From: an uncultured Eubacteriales bacterium
GTDB lineage: Bacteria > Bacillota > Clostridia > Oscillospirales > CAG-272
Direction: 5' to 3'
Assembly (NCBI GenBank): GCA_900546695.1
Contig: URDX01000026.1
Span: 1-26,839 of the forward strand
Length of the DNA stretch: 26,839 nucleotides
Shown here in pieces: positions 7,031 to 14,977 of this stretch. The notes below the pieces were generated by a model. It was not told where the DNA came from. It saw only the letters and a list, made by a program, of their open reading frames with translations, and did no database searches. How positions within the stretch are numbered: the stretch's first letter is position 1; each line of letters begins with the position of its first letter. The position numbers and the translations under genes were made by a program.

Positions 7031-9433
7031 TTACGCATTAATAGTTACGCTGTCTATATACTTGATGATGTTGGATGCGTTCGCGTACTTTTCGATCTCG
7101 TCGCCGCGCTTAACGATAAGCGTAGGCGCAAGGCGGATACCGTACTTAGTTGCCTCTGCCTCGTTCTCCTCGCAGATTATCTTTTTATAGGTGATACCTG
7201 CGCGGTCAAGATGCTCTGCCGCGCGCTTGCAGTTCGGGCAGGTGCGGGAGGCGAACAGCATCACCTCGACCTGAGCCTCGGTCGCATTGCCGCAGTGCGA
7301 GCAGCCGCAGCTCTCGTGCTGCTCCTCGCCGTGCTCGATAGGTCCCTGATGGTTCAGATGAGAGGTCTCAATGTTGTAGACCTTTCTCTCCTTGAACTCC
7401 TGTGACTTTCCGTCGTTCCAGTTCTGAACGGGGCGGTAGTAGCCCGTAATACGGCTGTATACCTCGGTCTTTGCTCCGCAATCGTCGCACTTATAGTGCT
7501 CGCCGGGGATGTAACCGTGATTCTTGCAGATGGAGTAGGTCGGGCTGAGGGTGTAGTACGGCAGCTTATAGTTCTCGGCAATCTTGCGCACGAGGTTTGC
7601 AGCCGACTTCCACGACGGAAGCTTCTCGCCGAGGAACGCATGGAATACCGTGCCCGATGTATACAGGGTCTGGAGCTCATCCTGAATGTCAAGCGCCTCG
7701 AAGATATCCTCGGTGAAGCCGACGGGCAGGTGAGAGGAATTGGTGTAGTAGGGGGTGTTGCCCTTCTCGGTAGCGGTGATGATGTCGGGATAGCGCTCTA
7801 CATCGTGCTTTGCGAGGCGATAGGAGGTAGACTCCGCGGGGGTCGCCTCGAGGTTGTAGAGGTCGCCGTACATCTCCTGATAGTCGGAGAGGCGGTCGCG
7901 CATATGGGTGAGCACCTGCTTGGTGAACTCCTGCGCGCGGCGGTCGGTCATGTCGCAGCGCAGCCAGTTTGCGTTGAGGCATGCCTCGTTCATTCCGACG
8001 AGACCGATGGTGGAGAAGTGATTATCAAGCGTTCCGAGATAGTGCTTGGTGTAGGGGTAGAGCCCCTCGTCGAGCAGACGGGAGATAACGGTACGCTTTG
8101 TCTTGAGCGAGCGTGCGGAGATGTCCATGAGGTGGTCGAGACGCGCATAGAAGTCGTGCTCGTCGTTCGCGAGATATGCGATTCTCGGCATGTTTATGGT
8201 GACAACGCCGATAGAGCCCGTCGACTCGCCGCTTCCGAAGAAGCCGCCGGATTTCTTTCTCAGCTCACGCAGATCGAGACGGAGACGGCAGCACATGCTG
8301 CGGACGTCGCTCGGCTCCATGTCGCTGTTGACGTAGTTGGAGAAGTAAGGGGTGCCGTACTTCGAGGTCATCTCGAAGAGCAGGCGGTTATTCTCGGTCT
8401 CGGACCAGTCAAAATCACGTGTGATGGAATAGGTGGGAATGGGGTATTGGAAGCCTCTGCCGTTGGCATCGCCGTCGATCATTATCTCGATGAACGCCTT
8501 GTTTACCATGTCCATCTCGGGCTTGCAGTCCTTATACTTGAACGGCATCTCCTTGCCGCCGACGATAGCGGGCAGCTCTGCGAGGTCGTCCGGAACGGTC
8601 CAGTCGAGGGTGATGTTTGAGAAGGGAGCCTGTGTGCCCCAACGCGAGGGGGTGTTTACGCCGTAGATGAACGACTCAACGCACTTCTTGACCTGGTCGT
8701 AGGAGAGGTTGTCCGCCTTTACAAACGGTGCAAGGTAGGTATCGAAGGACGAGAACGCCTGTGCGCCCGCCCACTCGTTCTGCATGATGCCGAGAAAGTT
8801 TACCATCTGATTGCAGAGCGTTGCAAGGTGCTTTGCGGGGGAGGAGGTTATCTTTCCGGGAATGCCGCCCAGACCCTCCTTGATGAGCTGCTTAAGCGAC
8901 CAGCCCGCGCAGTAGCCGGTCAGCATCGAGAGGTCGTGCAGATGGATGTCCGCATTTTTGTGTGCCGAGGCTATCTCCTCGTCGTATATCTCGCTCAGCC
9001 AGTAGTTGGCGGTGATAGCACCCGAGTTGGAGAGGATGAGTCCGCCGACCGAGTAGGTGACGGTGGAATTCTCCTTTACGCGCCAGTCGTGCGCATGCAT
9101 GTACTTGTCTACGGTGTCCTTGTAGTCGAGCAGAGTGGACTTCATGTTGCGGATCTTTTCTCTCTGCTTACGGTAGAGGATGTAGCACTTTGCAACGTCC
9201 GCATAGCCCGCCTGGACGAGCACATCCTCGACGCTGTCCTGTATCGCCTCGACCGATATCTTTCCGTCCTTTATCTTGGGCTCATAGTCTGCCGTTACCT
9301 TCAGTGCGAGAAGGTCTATGATGTTGTCGTTGTACTGCTTTTCGAGTGCGTCGAACGCCTTCCTGATTGCCGAGCTGATCTTGGAGAGGTCGAAATTTAC
9401 GATTCCGCCGTCACGCTTGATGACCTGATACAT
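7031..9433 (-). CDS. nrdD: Anaerobic (class III) ribonucleotide reductase with fused C-terminal redoxin
   Basis: Predicted 800-aa glycyl-radical ribonucleoside-triphosphate reductase making dNTPs under anaerobic conditions. An ATP-cone regulatory domain covers about residues 1-90. The catalytic barrel includes GGFFGSGESTGSIGVVTINM. A zinc site is formed by the cysteines of SICKNHG and KCDDCGA, and the radical glycine is in RITGYYRPV (G664 by my count), followed by NWNDGK. After this, where many NrdDs end, there is a Cys/His-rich linker (EQHESCGCSHCG) and a 75-residue glutaredoxin-like domain with CPNC (C732, C735) and the cis-proline APT. The protein therefore appears to carry its own reductant domain, with a thioredoxin-reductase-like gene next door. 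Two NrdR boxes control the promoter. The activase nrdG is not in the window. Confidence 0.96.
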   Translation of the reverse strand: MYQVIKRDGGIVNFDLSKISSAIRKAFDALEKQYNDNIIDLLALKVTADYEPKIKDGKISVEAIQDSVEDVLVQAGYADVAKCYILYRKQREKIRNMKSTLLDYKDTVDKYMHAHDWRVKENSTVTYSVGGLILSNSGAITANYWLSEIYDEEIASAHKNADIHLHDLSMLTGYCAGWSLKQLIKEGLGGIPGKITSSPAKHLATLCNQMVNFLGIMQNEWAGAQAFSSFDTYLAPFVKADNLSYDQVKKCVESFIYGVNTPSRWGTQAPFSNITLDWTVPDDLAELPAIVGGKEMPFKYKDCKPEMDMVNKAFIEIMIDGDANGRGFQYPIPTYSITRDFDWSETENNRLLFEMTSKYGTPYFSNYVNSDMEPSDVRSMCCRLRLDLRELRKKSGGFFGSGESTGSIGVVTINMPRIAYLANDEHDFYARLDHLMDISARSLKTKRTVISRLLDEGLYPYTKHYLGTLDNHFSTIGLVGMNEACLNANWLRCDMTDRRAQEFTKQVLTHMRDRLSDYQEMYGDLYNLEATPAESTSYRLAKHDVERYPDIITATEKGNTPYYTNSSHLPVGFTEDIFEALDIQDELQTLYTSGTVFHAFLGEKLPSWKSAANLVRKIAENYKLPYYTLSPTYSICKNHGYIPGEHYKCDDCGAKTEVYSRITGYYRPVQNWNDGKSQEFKERKVYNIETSHLNHQGPIEHGEEQHESCGCSHCGNATEAQVEVMLFASRTCPNCKRAAEHLDRAGITYKKIICEENEAEATKYGIRLAPTLIVKRGDEIEKYANASNIIKYIDSVTINA

Positions 9434-9534
9434 TTTATTCTTTCCCTTTCATATAAAGATGATATATTATTCGTCGGCTGCCGCCATGCGCCACCTCGCG
9501 CCGCGTCGGCTGCCGAATTTACCTGACGACTCAT

Positions 9535-9563
9535 ATTGTATCATACAACAGGGGTGTTGTCAA
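9535..9563 (-). promoter_or_regulatory. Sigma-A promoter of nrdD
   Basis: On the minus strand TTGACA (9558-9563), exactly 17 nt, then TACAAT (9535-9540). This is near-consensus and directly follows the NrdR boxes. Confidence 0.88.
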
Positions 9564-9570
9564 GGGGAAA

Positions 9571-9617
9571 ACACAATATCTTGTGCCGAATTTATTTTGT
9601 TGTCACAATATCTTGTG
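9571..9617. promoter_or_regulatory. Pair of NrdR boxes
   Basis: CACAATATCTTGTG occurs identically at 9572-9585 and 9604-9617, matching the NrdR box consensus (acaCwAtATaTwGtgt). The 32-bp offset is three helical turns, the spacing typical of NrdR regulons. They lie just upstream of the nrdD -35, so NrdR, sensing the ATP/dATP state, probably represses nrdD and, by readthrough, trxB. Confidence 0.9.
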
Positions 9618-9663
9618 TTTTGCGCTGCGTCGCGCGGACATGCCGACGATCGCTCCGAGGGCG

Positions 9664-9692
9664 GCATATAAGTCCGTACATGGGCATAGAAT
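9664..9692 (+). promoter_or_regulatory. Sigma-E-like promoter of the spoIIIA operon
   Basis: GCATATA (9664-9670) matches the sigma-E -35 consensus KMATATT at 6 of 7 positions. After 14 nt, CATAGAAT (9685-9692) matches CATACAMT at 7 of 8. Transcription would start near 9700, about 45 nt before spoIIIAA. Mother-cell sigma-E control of spoIIIA is established in Bacillus subtilis. Confidence 0.65.
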
Positions 9693-9745
9693 GGGGGGTG
9701 TAGAGATAAATGGTTCGGGGATGATAACGGCAAAGGAGGCACAAA

Positions 9746-11032
9746 ATGAGCACACTCGGAGACATGCTGAAATATCTGCCGCCGCGTCTTGCGGAGGCTG
9801 TCGCGGAGGAGAGCAGGCGGCTCGTGGCGGATGCGGGAGCCGCCGATGGCAGGGATATCGTGTACGGCGGTGTGGCTACGGCGGGACGCGCGGTGAACGG
9901 CTATTTTGCGACGGACGAAAATCCCGTGATGGGCAGCGGGGCGCACGGCGGGGGCACGGCGAACAGCGCTTTTGAACGCAGCGGCAGTGCAAACGGTACT
10001 GCTGCGGCGGGGCAGAGCTGCTTTGTAACCGAGCTGCGGCTGCGGCGGGAGCTGCCGTGCTCGCTCACGCTTTCGGACGGGCGGAATCTGACGCTCGGGG
10101 TACGGGCGACGCGCAGCGAGCTGTCCGCCGTGCTCGCTCGAATGACCGAAAACTCGCTGCACACGCATGCCGCAACACTCGGACAGGGCTACATCAGACT
10201 GCCCGACGGTTCCCGCGTCGGGGTATGCGGCAGGGCGGTGAGCGGTCGCTCGAATGACGATGCGCTGCCCGGCATAGGCGAGATAAACTCGATGTGCATC
10301 CGCATCTCGCGCGACATATGCGGCGTATCCGACGGAATCTTCGGGCATCTGAGACGGCGTCGGTTTGAGGGCGGGGCGCTGCTTTACGGTCCCCCCGCAT
10401 GCGGAAAAACGACTCTTCTGCGCGAGCTCGCTTTCCGTGCGGCATCGGGTGATCAGCCGATGCGCGTTGCGCTGATAGACAGCCGCGGCGAGCTGGGCGG
10501 TATCTGCGGTGGGGGTGAGCGAAGGGCTGCTGCGCGATGTGCGTCGGACAACCGCTCTCGATTTGCCGATGCGCTCATAGACCGACTCGACGGCTATCCG
10601 AAGGCAGAGGGGATAGCTCAGGCGACTCGCGTTCTCTCGCCCGAGCTTATCGTCTGCGACGAGATAGGCGGCGAGGCTGAGGCGCGGGCGATACTGGAGG
10701 CGCAGAATACGGGCGTTCCGCTGCTCGCATCGGTACATGCCCCGTCATATGCAGCGCTGCTGCGCCGCCCGCATATACGGGAGCTGCTTGAGGCGTCAGT
10801 CTTTGCCGAGTGCATCGGTATAAGACGTGACGATGCCGCGCAGGGCGGTCTCTGCTTTACGGTCACAGCGCTCGCGGGCGGATATACAGAGGATGCGGAA
10901 CACGCGGCGAGTGCAGACCGCGCGGCGGATACGGACAACGCGCGGCGCGTGATGGCAGCAAAAGGCGGCTTTTCGGTGCCGTCGGGCGGGACAGTGCTTG
11001 TATCGGGCGTGCCGCACCGCAGGGGCAGATAG
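9746..11032 (+). CDS. spoIIIAA: Stage III sporulation protein AA, secretion-type ATPase
   Basis: Predicted 428-aa cytoplasmic ATPase thought to power the SpoIIIA-SpoIIQ feeding channel across the two forespore membranes. Walker A is GPPACGKTT (215-223), the diagnostic RLDGYPKAEGI follows near 280-290, and Walker B is LIVCDEIGG (301-309), then ASVHA. The core ELRLRRELP normally lies close to the N-terminal helix. Here about 60 Gly/Ser/Ala-rich residues (about 30-92) are inserted before it, another short insert follows GGICGGG, and the C-terminus is extended. This makes it over 100 residues longer than the roughly 307-aa Bacillus protein. AAAGGAGG sits 6 nt upstream of the ATG. First gene of the operon. 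Confidence 0.95.
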   Translation: MSTLGDMLKYLPPRLAEAVAEESRRLVADAGAADGRDIVYGGVATAGRAVNGYFATDENPVMGSGAHGGGTANSAFERSGSANGTAAAGQSCFVTELRLRRELPCSLTLSDGRNLTLGVRATRSELSAVLARMTENSLHTHAATLGQGYIRLPDGSRVGVCGRAVSGRSNDDALPGIGEINSMCIRISRDICGVSDGIFGHLRRRRFEGGALLYGPPACGKTTLLRELAFRAASGDQPMRVALIDSRGELGGICGGGERRAAARCASDNRSRFADALIDRLDGYPKAEGIAQATRVLSPELIVCDEIGGEAEARAILEAQNTGVPLLASVHAPSYAALLRRPHIRELLEASVFAECIGIRRDDAAQGGLCFTVTALAGGYTEDAEHAASADRAADTDNARRVMAAKGGFSVPSGGTVLVSGVPHRRGR

Positions 11033-11033
11033 C

Positions 11034-11537
11034 ATGGGCGGGCTCATCAAGCTCGGGCTGCTGCTCGCTGTATTCGTCAGCTCCGTCATGCTCGGCTCAA
11101 GTCTCGCTGCAGAGGATAGGCGGCGGGTCAAGGCGCTCTCGGAGCTCGGGAGGCTCATCGTCTACATACGTATTTCGGTCGGCTGTTACGGCGCACCGAT
11201 GGAAAGGATATTCGACTCGTTCCGCTCGGCGGAGCTTGAACGGACGGGTTTTCTCTCGCAGCTGTCCGATTGGGGAGAGCGTGACGGCGCATTTTCGGAG
11301 GCGCTGCGCAGCTGCTCGCGACCGCTCGGACTCGGCGAGCTTACCGATGCGCTTATTCCGTTCGGCGACAGCCTCGGCAGACTCCTGCCCGAAGAGCAAA
11401 GCGAGAGCTGCCGCGGAGCGGAGGCGCTGATAGAGGCGGAGCTGCAGCGTCGGCGGGGCGAGCTGCCGGACAGGATAAAGCTGCACAGGGCGACCTGCAC
11501 GGCGCTCGGAATGATGGCGGTGCTTCTGCTGATGTAG
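11034..11537 (+). CDS. spoIIIAB: Stage III sporulation protein AB
   Basis: Predicted 167-aa membrane protein, the usual length for SpoIIIAB. Hydrophobic segments at both ends (about 5-22 and 150-167) flank a helical middle domain with the family's LGRLIVYIRISVGCYGAPM and a type II secretion GspF-like fold. It is part of the SpoIIIA channel complex in the mother cell. The ATG at 11034 lies 1 nt past the spoIIIAA stop, so coupling is likely. An upstream in-frame start at 10998 would overlap spoIIIAA and lacks family similarity. Confidence 0.93.
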   Translation: MGGLIKLGLLLAVFVSSVMLGSSLAAEDRRRVKALSELGRLIVYIRISVGCYGAPMERIFDSFRSAELERTGFLSQLSDWGERDGAFSEALRSCSRPLGLGELTDALIPFGDSLGRLLPEEQSESCRGAEALIEAELQRRRGELPDRIKLHRATCTALGMMAVLLLM

Positions 11538-11582
11538 CGGCGATGCCGCATAAGGCTTTATATAAGAAGGAGAGGTTGGCTT

Positions 11583-11777
11583 ATGGATACCGGACTTATA
11601 CTCCGCGTCGCGGGGGTCGGGCTGCTCGTCAGTGTGCTGTATCAGGTGCTCAGCAAAACGGGACGCGACGAGATGGCTATGCTCGTTTCGGTTACGGGGG
11701 TGGTTATCGTACTCGTGATGCTCGTCGATGAGATAGGCGCGCTGCTCGGAAATATTCGTTCGCTGTTCGGGATATGA
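11583..11777 (+). CDS. spoIIIAC: Stage III sporulation protein AC
   Basis: Predicted 64-aa protein with two membrane helices (about 5-23 and 33-55), close to the family norm. LYQVLSKTGRDEMAMLVSVTG is the recognisable conserved block, quoted here in part: the central KTGRDE turn joins the helices. Small subunit of the SpoIIIA channel. GAAGGAGAGG lies about 10 nt before the ATG, and 45 bp separate it from spoIIIAB. Confidence 0.95.
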   Translation: MDTGLILRVAGVGLLVSVLYQVLSKTGRDEMAMLVSVTGVVIVLVMLVDEIGALLGNIRSLFGI

Positions 11778-11967
11778 GCGGCGGCGCGGACGGCACGTCT
11801 GTCGGGGGAAAATAACAGAATCGCGGCGCGTGTGTTATGAAATCACGGCGTGAAAACGGTGAAAGCGCGCAAGCGGCGAAATCGCGGTGCAAAAGCGAGA
11901 AAGCATGCGCGAAAATGATGAATGCACAGTACATAAAGAAAGCACGGCATGCCGATAAGGCATGTGT
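11778..11967 (+). other. Unusual AC-AD spacer with a possible 44-codon ORF
   Basis: In most Firmicutes spoIIIAC and spoIIIAD nearly touch; here about 190 bp separate them. The spacer is rich in GAAA and CGGC words, and GAAAGCACGGCA is repeated at 11938-11949 and 11976-11987. An ORF from ATG 11837 to TGA 11971 could encode 44 very basic residues beginning MKSRRENGES, and its stop overlaps the ATG at 11968 as ATGA. No ribosome binding site precedes it, so it may be chance. Confidence 0.3.
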
Positions 11968-12387
11968 ATGAAGATGAAAGCACGGCACGTTGATATGGAA
12001 GAAATGATAAAGCTGATAGGTGCCGCCATGGTGGCGGTGATGCTGACCGTTTCGCTGCGCGCTCTCGCTCCGGATATCGCGGCGCTGATAGGGGCGGCTG
12101 CGGGGGTGCTGCTGCTCGGATATGCGGTATTTATCCTCTCGCCCGCGCTGTCGCAGCTGCGCGAGCTTGCGGGTGAGGAATGGCAGCGGTGGCTGACTCC
12201 GGTGCTGCGCTCGCTCGGCATAGCCGTCGTGGCGGGCTGCGCCGCCGATGTCTGCCGCGATCTCGGACAAGACTCGGTCGCTTCTGGGGTCGAGCTCGCG
12301 GGAAAAGCGGAGATAATGCTCGTCTGTCTGCCGCTGATAACTGAGCTGCTGTCGGTCGTACGCTCGCTCTTTACGGGTGATGTGTGA
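11968..12387 (+). CDS. spoIIIAD: Stage III sporulation protein AD
   Basis: Predicted 139-aa membrane protein with about four hydrophobic segments, part of the SpoIIIA channel. Family features include MIKLIGAAMVAVMLTVSLRA at the start, and DVCRDLGQDSVASGVELAGK near the C-terminus, the best conserved stretch. The start is uncertain. ATG 11962 has no usable spacing, ATG 11968 has ATAAGG about 7 nt upstream, and ATG 11995 (131 aa) would give the commonest family length but has little in the way of a ribosome binding site. The stop overlaps the next gene's ATG as TGATG. Confidence 0.92.
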   Translation: MKMKARHVDMEEMIKLIGAAMVAVMLTVSLRALAPDIAALIGAAAGVLLLGYAVFILSPALSQLRELAGEEWQRWLTPVLRSLGIAVVAGCAADVCRDLGQDSVASGVELAGKAEIMLVCLPLITELLSVVRSLFTGDV

Positions 12388-13706
12388 TGAGAGCGAGGAT
12401 GGCAGCGCGGATGAGACAACGGCTGCGGCGGGGGCTCGCGGCGGTCTGTGCGGTGATTTTCCTTTGCGTATTGGTTTCCCTCGTCATGCCGCTCGGACTG
12501 CGTATGTCGGCATACGGCGGCGACGTGTATACGCGGAATGACCGTGCGGTGTCGACCGACTGTACAGCCGATAACCCAACATCGTCTGACGGGGCATCGT
12601 CTACCGATGATATCACGGCGCGCGGCGCTGCGGGCGGGCAGTCGGATAAACCGTCCGATATCGCGGCTGCAGCATCGTCGGACTGCGGTCTCGGTGCGCT
12701 CGGATCGGGGATGCTTGACGCTATGCCCGATTATGCGCGCGAGGCGGCGGAGGGCATCGGCAGCGACGGCAGCGGAGCGGATGCGGGGCTGCTTGTGCGG
12801 GAGGCAGCGCGGCTGCTCTCGTCAATGACCGCGCCCGTGTGCGCGGATCTTGCGCTGCTCTGCGGTGGGGCGGTGATAGCGTCGTTCTTTCGCAGCGTCT
12901 GTCGGGAAGGGAGCAGCTCGACCGCCGTCTCGTATGCCGTCACGCTCGGGATGGCTGTGCCCGCTGCGGGAATAGCCGTCCGTGTGTGGAGCGAGAGCGC
13001 GGAGGCTATCGAAAATCTTACCGTGTATATGCGGGCGGTGATCCCCGTTATGGGGGCGCTGTACAGTGCGGGCGGCAACGTCGGCGCGGCAGCGGCATCG
13101 AGCGCGTCGCTCACCGCTGCGGTAACGCTGATGGAGCAGGCGATGGCGATGTGTCTGCTGCCCGTTCTGCGCGTCTGTCTCGGTATCGCCGTTGTGCGCT
13201 GCGTCGGCGGCGGGCTCTGTCTCGACGGCGTAGGGTCGTTCATTCGCGGGATTTTTACTACGGGGATGGGGCTCGTCACCGTGCTGTTCGGGGTCATGAT
13301 GGGTGTGCAGACCAAGCTTGCGCTCGCATCGGACGGTGCTGCGGCACGAACGGTCAAATTCGCCGTCGCGAACATGATACCCGTTATCGGCGGCGCGGCG
13401 GGTGAGGCAATGCGCGCGGTTGTCGGCAGTATCGCGACGGTGCGAACGGGCGCGGGCGCAGTCGCGGTAATCGGCATACTGCTCACGGTGCTGCCCGCCG
13501 TTGTGCGGCTGCTCCTCTACCGTCTGGTGTTCGGCGCGGCGGGGGTGCTTGCGGGCGTGCTCGGCGCGGACGGCGAACAGAAGATAGTTTCGGAAATGAA
13601 GGAAATGCTCGGCTACGCGCTTGCCATGGTATTTTTCTGCGGCATGCTGTTTATCTTTTCGGTCACGCTGATGATAAGCAGCTCGACGAGCATCATGGCA
13701 CAGTGA
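12387..13706 (+). CDS. spoIIIAE: Stage III sporulation protein AE
   Basis: Predicted 439-aa polytopic membrane protein, the largest membrane subunit of the SpoIIIA channel. A basic N-terminus and hydrophobic segment (signal-like, about 14-36) lead into a hydrophilic, Ser/Asp/Ala-rich stretch to about residue 145, longer than usual. About six or seven membrane helices follow, with the conserved YMRAVIPVMGALYSAGGN and KFAVANMIPVIGGAAGEAM. The start at 12387 overlaps the spoIIIAD stop (TGATG), implying coupled translation. A GTG at 12384 is also in frame. Confidence 0.95.
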   Translation: MRARMAARMRQRLRRGLAAVCAVIFLCVLVSLVMPLGLRMSAYGGDVYTRNDRAVSTDCTADNPTSSDGASSTDDITARGAAGGQSDKPSDIAAAASSDCGLGALGSGMLDAMPDYAREAAEGIGSDGSGADAGLLVREAARLLSSMTAPVCADLALLCGGAVIASFFRSVCREGSSSTAVSYAVTLGMAVPAAGIAVRVWSESAEAIENLTVYMRAVIPVMGALYSAGGNVGAAAASSASLTAAVTLMEQAMAMCLLPVLRVCLGIAVVRCVGGGLCLDGVGSFIRGIFTTGMGLVTVLFGVMMGVQTKLALASDGAAARTVKFAVANMIPVIGGAAGEAMRAVVGSIATVRTGAGAVAVIGILLTVLPAVVRLLLYRLVFGAAGVLAGVLGADGEQKIVSEMKEMLGYALAMVFFCGMLFIFSVTLMISSSTSIMAQ

Positions 13707-13894
13707 CGGTTTCTGTAAGCGGCGCGCAGCGGACGGCGGGCGGTGAACGGTAACATTGATCGCTGCGCGGCAGCAGTCGCGGTGCGGTGCTGCGGCGCTC
13801 CCCCATCTGATAAAAGACCCGTACGGCGAGCGGAGAGCAGCGTGCGGTAAACGCAGACGGCGGGAGCTTTCGCTCGCATGAAACGGAGGATGCT
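13707..13894 (+). other. AE-AF intergenic spacer
   Basis: 188 bp without a credible ORF between two co-directional operon genes that are adjacent in most relatives. No T-tailed hairpin and no clear sigma-A or sigma-E promoter were seen. Only the AF ribosome binding site GGAGG at 13885-13889 stands out. Confidence 0.5.
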
Positions 13895-14368
13895 ATGAAT
13901 GACGGCGGAATAGGCGGGTGGCTCTACGCGATATTTGCCGTGTCGCTCGGGGTCGGCGCGGCGGAGATGCTTGCCCCGCTCGGAAATCTGCGCAAATATG
14001 TAAAATACGTCGCGTCGCTCGTCGTAACGCTTTCGCTCGTTGTGCCGCTCGGCGGTTTTCTCTCGGGTCTCGGCGAGCTGACGCTCGGTCTCGGTGATCT
14101 CGCGCAGCCGCAGGAGTCTGCGGCGGGGGATGCCGTCGCGGAGGCGGGCATCGCGGCGATAGAGGATGCCATCGCGGCGGAGGTCGGGTCGCGGTTCGGG
14201 ATAGAGGTCGGCGTCAGTGTCGGCACGAGCTGCGAGGACGGTGTATACACCGTTGAGTCGGTGCGGCTGAGCCTGCCGGGCGGCGCGGACAGCGCGGCGG
14301 TCTGCGATTATGTGCGTTACATCTCGGGCTGCGGCAGCGTTGAGGTCGACGGCAGACGTCGCGCGTGA
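13895..14368 (+). CDS. spoIIIAF: Stage III sporulation protein AF
   Basis: Predicted 157-aa protein anchored by two N-terminal membrane helices (about 8-26 and 34-55) containing the family pattern GNLRKYVKYVASLVVTLSLV. A C-terminal soluble domain resembles the ring-building motif domains of channel proteins. It is somewhat shorter than the roughly 200 aa of Bacillus SpoIIIAF. GGAGG precedes the ATG by 5 nt. Confidence 0.9.
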   Translation: MNDGGIGGWLYAIFAVSLGVGAAEMLAPLGNLRKYVKYVASLVVTLSLVVPLGGFLSGLGELTLGLGDLAQPQESAAGDAVAEAGIAAIEDAIAAEVGSRFGIEVGVSVGTSCEDGVYTVESVRLSLPGGADSAAVCDYVRYISGCGSVEVDGRRRA

Positions 14369-14527
14369 GGATGCACGGCGGCTTTCGGTCGGTTACGGTG
14401 CGGCTTTTCGGTCGGTCGCGGGGCGGATTGCGGTCGAGCTGTGCGGCGAGGCGGCATTTCCTTACGCTCGGTCGGCGGCATCGAGCGGATGCGAATAATT
14501 CAAACGATTCACGGGGACACGGAAGAT
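14369..14527 (+). other. AF-AG intergenic spacer
   Basis: 159 bp with no supported gene. A near-direct repeat, GGCTTTCGGTCGGT then GGCTTTTCGGTCGGT, lies at about 14379-14416. Confidence 0.4.
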
Positions 14528-14977
14528 ATGAAAATACCTGAGGAGATAAAAGAAAAGCTCGGCGCTCTCGGCGGTACAAAAGGGCTCATCTACATAGTCG
14601 CGGCACTTGCCGCGGGGCTGCTCTGCCTCTTTTTTTCGCACACGGAAGGCGAAAGTGCCGATGCCGACACGGCGAAGACAGAGTCGGTCGACTATCGCGC
14701 GGAGGCGGAGGATAAGCTGCGTGCGCTGCTTAATTCGGTCAGCGGGGTGAGCGGCGCGCGGGTGATGATAACCTTTTCCGACGGGGTGCGCTACGAATAC
14801 GGTGAGGGCGGATATTCGCGCTCGTCTCCGCCCGTCGTTGAGGAAAAGCCCCCGCAGGTCGGCGGCGTTGCGATAGTCTGTGAGGGCGGGGATAATCCCG
14901 CGGTGCAGAAAAAGGTGATAGACCTTGTCTGCGCGCTGTACGGTATCCCGTCGTCGCGGGTCAGTGTCAGCGGGTAG
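14528..14977 (+). CDS. spoIIIAG: Stage III sporulation protein AG
   Basis: Predicted 149-aa membrane-anchored protein that by homology forms a large ring between the two forespore membranes. One membrane helix (about 20-38) is followed by a disordered acidic stretch and a ring-building domain with AEDKLRALLNSVSGVSGARV, then GVAIVCEGGDNPAVQKKVID. It is shorter than the roughly 229-aa Bacillus protein because the loop within the ring domain is small. ATG 14528 begins the conserved MKIPEEIKEKL. A start at 14489 is possible. Last spoIIIA gene present; no spoIIIAH follows. Confidence 0.92.
   Translation: MKIPEEIKEKLGALGGTKGLIYIVAALAAGLLCLFFSHTEGESADADTAKTESVDYRAEAEDKLRALLNSVSGVSGARVMITFSDGVRYEYGEGGYSRSSPPVVEEKPPQVGGVAIVCEGGDNPAVQKKVIDLVCALYGIPSSRVSVSG

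Larger units (their letters stand above)
9434..9745. promoter_or_regulatory. Divergent control region of nrdD and the spoIIIA operon
   Basis: This 312-bp gap has no gene. From nrdD outward it holds a leader of about 95 nt, a consensus sigma-A promoter (9535-9563), two NrdR boxes (9571-9617), a sigma-E-like promoter facing right (9664-9692), and the strong AAAGGAGG ribosome binding site of spoIIIAA (9732-9739). Confidence 0.85.

Noticed and set aside
8410..8425. parS-like TCACGTG
   Set aside because: Only the central bases match the parS consensus TGTTTCACGTGAAACA; the flanks do not, and the site is within nrdD coding sequence.
7496..8620. Long plus-strand ORF (374 codons) opposite nrdD
   Set aside because: It is antisense to a clearly recognised gene, has no ribosome binding site or family features, and arises from the strong codon bias. 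The same holds for plus-strand frames opposite the ABC permease (2811-4007) and the GGGtGRT gene (18862-19971).
10998..11033. Earlier start for spoIIIAB
   Set aside because: It would overlap the spoIIIAA end and add 12 non-family residues; ATG 11034 fits the family N-terminus.
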